64,000 nucleotides of DNA, taken from the NCBI RefSeq assembly GCF_022024235.1, contig NZ_CP091799.1:573001-637000 (forward strand), read 5' to 3'. Every line of letters begins with the position of its first letter. Positions within the stretch are counted from its first letter, which is position 1. The DNA is from Segatella baroniae B14. GTDB lineage: Bacteria; Bacteroidota; Bacteroidia; Bacteroidales; Bacteroidaceae. The notes under the pieces were generated by a model. The model searched no databases and was not told the DNA's origin. It saw only the letters and a list, made by a program, of their open reading frames with translations. The translations under genes and the position numbers were made by a program. Positions 52,566 to 59,462 of the stretch are shown piece after piece.

Positions 52566-55265
52566 CTATTTTAATCGGCTATTCAAAGAGCTAAGAATTG
52601 AACCAAGTTCTTTCCTAATATCAAATAACCATGCAATGTTCAAATTAATCTCATCTAATTTTGTTATAGCTTCATGTACAACACCTATTCGTTCCTTTAT
52701 TTCTTCTTGAGACGATTCATCTGTAATACAAGTTAATGAATTGATTGCATACCAAATATTTTGGCCTTGCTTTAACAAGTTCGCCTCTTTATTCAAACCG
52801 CAGTCAATTTTTTCTTGGACATTTCCTTGATTATCAAATTCTATCGGATTGTATTTGTTGTGCTTGTACAGTTCCCAAAAGTTTCTAACAAGGTTCATAT
52901 TCTCAACCCCTTTAGTTTCACAATCGGAAATGAATTTTTCAAATTCTGTTGCATTTCCAAAGATCTGTCCCCAGAATGGCTCACATGCGATTGTGTTGAA
53001 TTCAGGATTAGGTGACACACCACCTAAGAATACAAACCCATTAAAATAAATATCAGGATGAGCAATAATTCGTTGTTTGCAAGCATTAAGGCAATCTCTA
53101 TCCAATATGATGCGACGAGATGACTGTTCCATATGATCAATACAATCATACAACCATCCTTTCATAACCTGCAAATCATCAAACTCAGGACATATTTTTA
53201 GGAACCGATTCTTTATACTTGGCCAAACATCAGCATCTTTGATGAGTTGTTCATCTTCTTTTATCTTATGAGTTTGAAAGGCAGAATGAATAAGTCTAGC
53301 TAATTGAAGATTACTATCTTTTTCTACATCTAAAATTATTTCCAAAAGCCGCTGTTTATAGGTTTCCATATCAAGATTATACTTTCTGTCATAGCCTTCA
53401 AGATAGGAGAGAGATATCAATCTCATAAACAACCAATACGCCTTTGATTTAGGCCGTTTAACTGCAAGATAAGCAATGACATCGGCAAATGTTAGATAGG
53501 CCTCGCCACTACTAAACAAATCCTTATTAAAAAGATATAACAAATAAGCTATAATGTCGTTCAATTGATTCTCGTTTTTTGCCCATTCATCAATCTTTCT
53601 GTATGCCTCAGTTGTTGTACAATGGAAGATTGATTCCATCTCGCTGATACGCATAGTACCATATATCTGGTTTACAAAATAGTTGTCAAAACTTTGTGCA
53701 TCAAAGATATGCTTGTAAGTTTCGACATGATATCCACTTCTTTCATCTTGTTTAGGGAATAATTTCACAAGCAAAGATTTAATCTTGCATTCTTCATCTA
53801 TATCCTTCTTCAAATAATAACGTTGTCTACTAGAGAAGAACCCACCTGTTTCTATAAATTGCTTCCTGAATAGTTTAGTATACTCGTCATGATATTTATA
53901 TTTTATCAACTGAACCAAAACATATTCGTATAGTTTTACATCGCCTCTTACCAACCTATAGTCCATAAGGAATTGGTTGATAAATCTTTTAGCATCTCTC
54001 AAAGTTGGCAAGTATTCCTTCAGAATGTTCTCTAGATCATTTAAGGTTTTCTTGATGGAAGATGCTTCGTGTGTTTTTGCATCTAACTTGCTGCACAGTT
54101 TGTCACTTATGTAGTTTGTAATGTAAGAATACGGACGTGATGGAATAACAAATTCAAAATTGAAGAATTTGTCCACAAAGCATGCATCATCTGTATTATT
54201 GCTTTCTCCAAGTGCTTTATTAACCTGGTTCTTATCATATGCCGTCAGGAAAACAAGATTAGTAAAAGCCGCATTACTATCTATCAACTTCAGTACTTCA
54301 AGTATTTCTTCTTTCGACAATCTGTCAAAATCATCAATAAGAACTAAAACCTTTTTCTCAATATGAGCAAAAGACTTCTTCAGTTTATCTTTTAAGTCCT
54401 CCTTATCCCATATCCTATAAAAACTCACTACTTTTTCAATTACACCTCTATTATCTATCAATTGTAGAGATGACATGTAGTCTTTCATTACACTGCTGCA
54501 TCCGCTATCGTATTTCGACAACACACAAGTAATCAGACTGAAAAAGTCTTCTTGGATGGTTTGATATGATTTACTATCACGTGGATTGAAGTATACAATC
54601 TCAAAATCGTTGCCAGAAAAATTCTCCTTGATTAAGTTCAAAAATGAAGTCTTTCCTGCGCCCCATTGAGCCGTAATTGCCAGACTCCAAGTTTTAGTCT
54701 TGTCCAAAGACAAAATCTCACCAGCAATCTTTTTAGCCTCTTCTGCCAGATCTAAAATATCCTCATTTTTTCCTTCTATCGGCCAATCTCTGATAATTCC
54801 ATCACTTGGAGTATATAGGCTATCTTGTTTATTTGCGTTTATCCTAATTTTATTTGTGATGGCTACAATGAGATAGGAAAGTCCAGCAACAATACAAATG
54901 TCAACATAAGACACTAGCCAAAGCCATGGAACATAATTGTACAATCCAGTGAAACGGTATCTCAATGTTACGAATAGAATACAGAAAAGTACGAAGGTCC
55001 ATCTACCATCAAATCTATAACGATAACTCCATTTACGCTTTATATCAGACGCGACAACAAATACCAAAATACAAACCAATACGAAGCTAAACGCATTTGC
55101 TTTAAATTCAGAGAGGATAGGTATGACCATTTCGTCAAACAAGCATTTCAGATCATCTTCATAGCTTGTCATTATAAAAGCAAAAGACAGAAAAGCTATT
55201 ATATATTGCAAATATGACTTATTGCTCTTAAGTTCATTTAGATATTTCTTAAACGTTTTCTTCAT
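52566..55265 (-). CDS. Membrane-anchored KAP-family P-loop NTPase
   Basis: 899 residues. There are four hydrophobic segments near the N-terminus (about 21-33, 57-73, 89-102 and 115-137), then a P-loop AQWGAGKTS (199-207) and a Walker B VLVLIDDFDRL (306-316, Asp311-Asp312). FEIVYFNPRDSKSYQTIQEDFF after the P-loop matches KAP/AAA-like NTPases that place membrane segments inside or before the P-loop domain. The remaining 500 residues are helical with no known domain. KAP NTPases occur in phage-defence islands and are thought to act at the membrane. The last residues lie 18 bp from the Res fragment's gap. Expressed against the five-gene operon. Confidence 0.85.
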   Translation of the reverse strand: MKKTFKKYLNELKSNKSYLQYIIAFLSFAFIMTSYEDDLKCLFDEMVIPILSEFKANAFSFVLVCILVFVVASDIKRKWSYRYRFDGRWTFVLFCILFVTLRYRFTGLYNYVPWLWLVSYVDICIVAGLSYLIVAITNKIRINANKQDSLYTPSDGIIRDWPIEGKNEDILDLAEEAKKIAGEILSLDKTKTWSLAITAQWGAGKTSFLNLIKENFSGNDFEIVYFNPRDSKSYQTIQEDFFSLITCVLSKYDSGCSSVMKDYMSSLQLIDNRGVIEKVVSFYRIWDKEDLKDKLKKSFAHIEKKVLVLIDDFDRLSKEEILEVLKLIDSNAAFTNLVFLTAYDKNQVNKALGESNNTDDACFVDKFFNFEFVIPSRPYSYITNYISDKLCSKLDAKTHEASSIKKTLNDLENILKEYLPTLRDAKRFINQFLMDYRLVRGDVKLYEYVLVQLIKYKYHDEYTKLFRKQFIETGGFFSSRQRYYLKKDIDEECKIKSLLVKLFPKQDERSGYHVETYKHIFDAQSFDNYFVNQIYGTMRISEMESIFHCTTTEAYRKIDEWAKNENQLNDIIAYLLYLFNKDLFSSGEAYLTFADVIAYLAVKRPKSKAYWLFMRLISLSYLEGYDRKYNLDMETYKQRLLEIILDVEKDSNLQLARLIHSAFQTHKIKEDEQLIKDADVWPSIKNRFLKICPEFDDLQVMKGWLYDCIDHMEQSSRRIILDRDCLNACKQRIIAHPDIYFNGFVFLGGVSPNPEFNTIACEPFWGQIFGNATEFEKFISDCETKGVENMNLVRNFWELYKHNKYNPIEFDNQGNVQEKIDCGLNKEANLLKQGQNIWYAINSLTCITDESSQEEIKERIGVVHEAITKLDEINLNIAWLFDIRKELGSILSSLNSRLK

Positions 55266-55296
55266 AATCGAATATTTTTTTGTAGCAAACGATAGT

Positions 55297-55911
55297 TTAC
55301 ACTACTTCCAATTCTTTCAACTCTTCCATCAAGCTCCCCAGCTCTGAGTATGTATAATTTCTACCATTCTTCAGTTTCTCATCCATTGAACGTTTGGCAT
55401 TGGCGATAGCTTTTTCGAGACTGCCACCATTGCGCTCAAAGTAACCGTGAAGTCCTTTGGTCTTGATGAAGAATTCTATCGTCTTCCGATACTCCACACA
55501 TTGATTCAGGTCTTTGAGTAAAGGCTCTTGTGCTTCGTATGGACGTGAGGTGTAGCGGAAATAGTATAGGAAGAACAGTTCTGTGCAGCGGTGAGTCTCG
55601 AAGAACTCCACCTCGCAGTAGATACCTTTCTTGGGCTTGTTGATAGGCTTGGCATACTTTGCCTTTAGTTTCTGATATTGGGAACGCTCAGGCTCCTTGT
55701 CCTTCGTGTCCATATCGATGATGCAGAAGATATGGTTGTAACCCATTGCCACGCCCTCAGCTATCTTGGCTTCCAGTTCCTTGATGTTGGTATGCTTCGG
55801 ATAGTCTGGTTTAATGGTCAGACGTTTGAACACGTCGCATAAGGACTTGAAATAGAAAAATTCCGTTGGCCCTTCACCCAGGATGAGTGCTGTCTGTCGT
55901 AGTTTTCCCAT
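55297..55911 (-). CDS. RloB-like TOPRIM protein (AbiLii-like)
   Basis: 204 residues. The start LILGEGPTEFFYF (9-21, Glu13) and FCIIDMDTKD (62-71, Asp66, Asp68) form the TOPRIM metal site, and VEFFETHRCTELFFLYYF corresponds to the RloB family's CFE-type segment. The pair of this gene with an ATPase is the layout of the AbiL/RloAB abortive-infection systems, where the TOPRIM protein is the nuclease-like effector. It starts 1 nt after the upstream ATPase stop, so the two are coupled. 30 bp separate it from the KAP gene. Confidence 0.88.
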   Translation of the reverse strand: MGKLRQTALILGEGPTEFFYFKSLCDVFKRLTIKPDYPKHTNIKELEAKIAEGVAMGYNHIFCIIDMDTKDKEPERSQYQKLKAKYAKPINKPKKGIYCEVEFFETHRCTELFFLYYFRYTSRPYEAQEPLLKDLNQCVEYRKTIEFFIKTKGLHGYFERNGGSLEKAIANAKRSMDEKLKNGRNYTYSELGSLMEELKELEVV

Positions 55912-55912
55912 A

Positions 55913-57193
55913 TCAGTCCTCCAAGTTTATAAAGATACTGCCCAGTTCTGGCTTGGCTCCCAATCGACCAATACGATATGAATTGTAAAGCGACAGGTTT
56001 TTGTGCAAGCCGAAGGAGTCGCCACGAGCATATTCGGATGAAGCTGTCTCTTTGTTCTTCTCGACAAACCACACCACACCTCGGTTCTCATTTATCATAT
56101 CCTGTGACAGAAGGGTGGTCTCCTGACTCGTGATAATCAGCTGCGACTTATCGGAGTTGAAGATGAAGACGTTGAGGTAGTAGTACAACAGGTCGTTGTG
56201 CAGATCCTCGCCCAGTTCATCAAGATAGTACACGTGAGGACTCGTTATCAAGTCGTATAGGGCATCCAATATGCGGATATACTTCTGAGTACCCTTTGAC
56301 TGCCATTTGAACGGAATATCAAAGTCACCATTGTCGGAATGGTTCAAGAAGGTGATGGAATCTGTGGTTGGCTTCAAAAGCACATCTTTCATCTCCTCGG
56401 GGATATTCTCTTTCTGGATACGCTCGCGGAAATCATTGGGTACAATGCGGTCTTCTACGACGGGACGATATTTCAGAATGTTCAAGTCGGCCTTCTGAAG
56501 CATCGTATTATAGAACTTACGCTTCTTTGAATTACTATAAGCATCTTTCAAGATCTCGACAAGTCCCTTTTCTACATTGCCGTCCACATCGTGATAATTG
56601 GCCATAATCCAAGCGTGAAGTGTGTTGAATGGAGCTATGTCTTCTTTCAAGGCAGCCTTTCGGCAAACAGATAACACACTGTGGTTGTTCAGTGTGTTTT
56701 CACGGATGCTTTCCTGTGTCTTGACTTGCAGTTTGAGACTCGCACCAAACTTGATGTCTGCCTGTACATTCTCGCCCACAAAACTGCGCTCATAGAACAG
56801 CGATTTCGATTTGTTTGGATAATAGTACAAGGCTTCACTTAAAATGTGCTTGCCGTTGAACTTGACATTGTAATCATATCGGGTGCCATCGGCATAGAAT
56901 GACACGTGCATTTCCGTTGGCTCATCTTTGGTGAGCACGAAGGGAATGCAACCGCCAATTTCGACTGCCGCATCCGTCTTTGGCAAGACCAACAGACGGA
57001 ATACCTCATTCATGGCAAGCAGCATATTCGACTTGCCCGAAGCGTTTGAACCATAGAGGATGCCTAACTTATACAAGAACACACCATCAGCAACTTCGGT
57101 GACAAGTTCCGAAGATGGTCCCTTGGCCACGAAGCTTAATTCCTGCTTGTCGCGAATGGAAAGATAGTTCTTTACCCAAAACTCTCGTATCAT
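55913..57193 (-). CDS. AAA-type ATPase (RloA/AbiLi-like)
   Basis: 426 residues. The start WVKNYLSIRDKQELSF and the P-loop GILYGSNASGKSNML (44-58, Lys54) are those of OLD/SbcC-related ATPases; Walker B is YYLDELGEDLHNDLLYYYL, and the D-loop/H-loop region is QLIITSQETTLL. No membrane segment. Paired with the RloB-like gene it forms an AbiL-type module: the ATPase senses phage and releases or activates the TOPRIM effector (known for related systems such as PARIS). A palindrome 85 bp upstream is a possible operator. Confidence 0.88.
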   Translation of the reverse strand: MIREFWVKNYLSIRDKQELSFVAKGPSSELVTEVADGVFLYKLGILYGSNASGKSNMLLAMNEVFRLLVLPKTDAAVEIGGCIPFVLTKDEPTEMHVSFYADGTRYDYNVKFNGKHILSEALYYYPNKSKSLFYERSFVGENVQADIKFGASLKLQVKTQESIRENTLNNHSVLSVCRKAALKEDIAPFNTLHAWIMANYHDVDGNVEKGLVEILKDAYSNSKKRKFYNTMLQKADLNILKYRPVVEDRIVPNDFRERIQKENIPEEMKDVLLKPTTDSITFLNHSDNGDFDIPFKWQSKGTQKYIRILDALYDLITSPHVYYLDELGEDLHNDLLYYYLNVFIFNSDKSQLIITSQETTLLSQDMINENRGVVWFVEKNKETASSEYARGDSFGLHKNLSLYNSYRIGRLGAKPELGSIFINLED

Positions 57194-57277
57194 ACCGCAA
57201 TATTTTATCTATTATCGTAATTTTGCTACAAAAAAACAAATAATTTCTGAAATGGACACCACATTTATTATTCATTT

Positions 57278-57289
57278 CCGTAATTACGG
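57278..57289. promoter_or_regulatory. Palindrome upstream of the rloAB-like pair
   Basis: CCGTAATTACGG, a perfect 12-bp palindrome 85 bp before the ATPase start; a shorter TCGTAATTTTG lies closer to the gene. Possible operator for autoregulation. No promoter box of the consensus form is visible here. Confidence 0.4.
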
Positions 57290-57379
57290 TACGTTTTTAT
57301 GTATATTTAACTATAAAATAGATGCCGATATAGCAAATTAGCACCAGTTTATGCTCCGAAGTAGTTATCCGATAGCTCA

Positions 57380-57517
57380 TTCTTTCTCTTTCACATCAGC
57401 AACACGACTGAATTGGTAGAAGTTCGCGATACCCCTCTTGACATATTCTCACGCGCGTAATATAAATATGGTATTATCATCGTCCTCAAACTTATACCCC
57501 AAAGCCAGTAGGTTGTT
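57380..57517 (-). pseudogene. Decayed coding fragment, unrecognised
   Basis: Minus-strand frame reads LNNLLALGYKFEDDD...FILRA, then an in-frame TGA, then EYVKRGIANFYQFSRVADV to a second stop. The composition is protein-like on both sides of the TGA. No start codon and no family recognised. It may be the end of a lost restriction or methylase gene. Confidence 0.35.
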
Positions 57518-57523
57518 CAAAGT

Positions 57524-57550
57524 TAAACTGCGACAGTCCGTCGCAGTTTA
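57524..57550. terminator. Hairpin in the gap behind the defence island
   Basis: Perfect 11-bp arms taaactgcgac (57524-57534) and gtcgcagttta (57540-57550), 5-nt loop, no long T-run. Most of the 870-bp gap 57194-58066 contains only this, the fragment above, the palindrome and the 17-nt motif. Confidence 0.4.
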
Positions 57551-57956
57551 AAATCTCCATCGAAGGAAACATCCATTTTAAGTCATAATAACAACTCAAA
57601 TTCTGCACATTTTAGTGATTTTTGCGGTTTCGTAAAGTTAAAAGTGTTAAATCTTTGACTTTTTTATCGCTCACAGAATCTGTTAATTTCGAAACGTTGG
57701 TTTTCTACCGTCTGTTTGTCGCTGCTTACTCTAATATAACCGTAAATCATTTTTTTATTATTTTTGTCCATGTATCGTGAACTCTTCGAACTTTACATAG
57801 TCAATGTAAACCCTGTCTATGATATTATTCTTTTGCTTACTTTGTAAGTGATTGAAAATCAATAATAAAGATGTAAAAAATATCTCAGATTGCCAACTTT
57901 TTATATGACTATATTATCCAGAAATGGGGTATTATATGTTTTCCTATTTATATTCG

Positions 57957-57973
57957 AAAAGTTGAAAGTTTCG
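57957..57973 (+). repeat. 17-nt intergenic motif, copy 3
   Basis: AAAAGTTGAAAGTTTCG, related to the motifs at 3718 and 44668. It lies 10 bp ahead of the -33 element of the symporter promoter. Confidence 0.5.
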
Positions 57974-57983
57974 TGAAAATAAT

Positions 57984-58014
57984 TTGTTTGTTACAATTTA
58001 TCATATTACCTTTG
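57984..58014 (+). promoter_or_regulatory. Promoter of the sstT-like gene
   Basis: TTG (57984-57986), 20 bp, TACCTTTG (58007-58014). A full consensus match, 52 bp before the ATG; the promoter of the broken gene is intact. Confidence 0.65.
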
Positions 58015-58066
58015 AAAGCGTTTATGTTGAAACATTTAAAATGTCTTTTTATATCATTTAATAATC

Positions 58067-59300
58067 ATGTTTTATTTAAAACGTTTTTGGGTAGCATGGA
58101 CCAATATTAGTTTAGTACTTCGTATTTGTATTGGATTAGTTTTAGGAGCTATTTTGGGGGTTGTTGTACCAGAGTGGAGTGGTATTTCTGTTTTTGGAAA
58201 TATCTTTGTTAGTGCTTTGAAGGCTATAGCCCCAATACTTGTTGCTGTATTGGTAACTTCAAGTATAGCGAAGGCTACGGGTAGTGTGGGAAATCGATTC
58301 TCTGTTGTTATTGGTCAGTATCTGCTGAGTACTTTTATTGCTGCTTTGTGTGCCGTCGTGGTTAGTATGCTATTTCCGGTTACTCTTTTTCTGGAAAAAA
58401 ACGGTAGATAGTACTATGCCTAGTACTCTGTCAAATGTTTTTGTTAACTTATTAATTAATTTGGTAAGTAATCCGGTCGCTTCTGTAAGTAATGCTAACT
58501 ATGTTGGTATTTTGTTTTGGTCAGTTTTAATAGGTTTAGCCATGAAAAAAATAGCTAAACCTGCTGTTATTGATTTAGTAAGCGGTTTGGCAGATGTAAT
58601 TTCAGTAGTTATAAAGTGGATTATTCAGTTTGCTCCATTTGGTATTTTTGGTTTGGTATTTTCGGCTGTCTCTGAAAGTGGCATGGAGATATTTACAACT
58701 TATGGACATCTTGTTCTTGTTCTTGTAGGGTGTATGTTGATCAATGCACTTATATTTAATCCGATAATATCCTTTTTTCTAATCCGGAAAAATCCATATC
58801 CTCTACTTTTTACCTGTTTAAAAGAAAGTGGGGTAAATGCTTTTTTTACTCGTTCTTCTGCAGCTAATATACCTATAAATATGGCGCTTTGTAAACGATT
58901 GGGCCTTGATGAGGAATTTTATTCTGTAAGTATTCCTTTGGGAGCTACAATTAATATGGATGGTGCTGCTGTAACAATTACTGTAATGTCGCTTGCAGTG
59001 GCGCATACAGTAGGTGTAGATGTTAATTTCTACCATGCTCTATTTTTAAGTATTATAGCAACGATAGGTGCTTGTGGAGCATCAGGTGTAGCTGGAGGTT
59101 CATTATTGCTTGTACCTTTAGCCTGCTCGTTTCTTGGTATCGGAAATGACGTGGCGATGCAAGCGGTAGCTGTTGGTTTTATTATCGGTGTGATACAGGA
59201 TAGTGTAGAAACTGCTCTTAATTCGAGTGGAGATGTTTTCTTTACTGCTTCTGCTGAGCTATATGAACGTAGAAAAAAACTTAAGAGAAAGGGTTCTTAG
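58067..59300 (+). pseudogene. sstT: Na+/serine-threonine symporter SstT, interrupted by a frameshift
   Basis: The first frame (58067-58411) gives LRICIGLVLGAILGVVVPEW and five SstT-like helices, then runs into a stop. The rest continues in the +1 frame to 59300 ([48 protein letters not shown], and the [14 protein letters not shown] block with the dicarboxylate/serine transporter signature). The switch is at the A7 run in the ggaaaaaaacgg stretch. With six As the two parts join as ...LFLEKTVDSTM..., about 410 residues, the normal length. It may be a true mutation, a phase-variable site or an assembly error. Confidence 0.85.
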
Positions 59301-59330
59301 TTATTTTATAATAGCCTATAAGCCATTTTT

Positions 59331-59411
59331 TTTCGTTCTAAGGCTTTTCTATCTCAGAAAAATGTATTAAATTTGCTTCGTTTTTGAGACCCGAAATCGC
59401 TTAGAACGAAA
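59331..59411. promoter_or_regulatory. gyrA promoter region enclosed by a 12-bp inverted repeat
   Basis: tttcgttctaag (59331-59342) and cttagaacgaaa (59400-59411) are exact reverse complements. TAAATTTG (59368-59375), a -7 box, lies between them. A second gccttag (59420-59426) can also pair with the first arm's ctaaggc, so alternative foldings are possible. Confidence 0.6.
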
Positions 59412-59462
59412 ATAAAGGGCCTTAGCGTGAATTTTACAACGAAAAATAGATATTTTTAAACA

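Noticed and set aside
45352..57193. DISARM, BREX, Dnd or prophage assignment for the island
   Set aside because: The marker genes of those systems (DUF1998 and PLD, PglZ, DndA-E) and any integrase, capsid or tail genes are absent.
58380..58415. Programmed -1 frameshift at A-AAA-AAC in the sstT-like gene
   Set aside because: The heptamer fits the slippery pattern in the first frame, but the downstream transporter frame is +1, not -1, so -1 slippage would not join the two parts.
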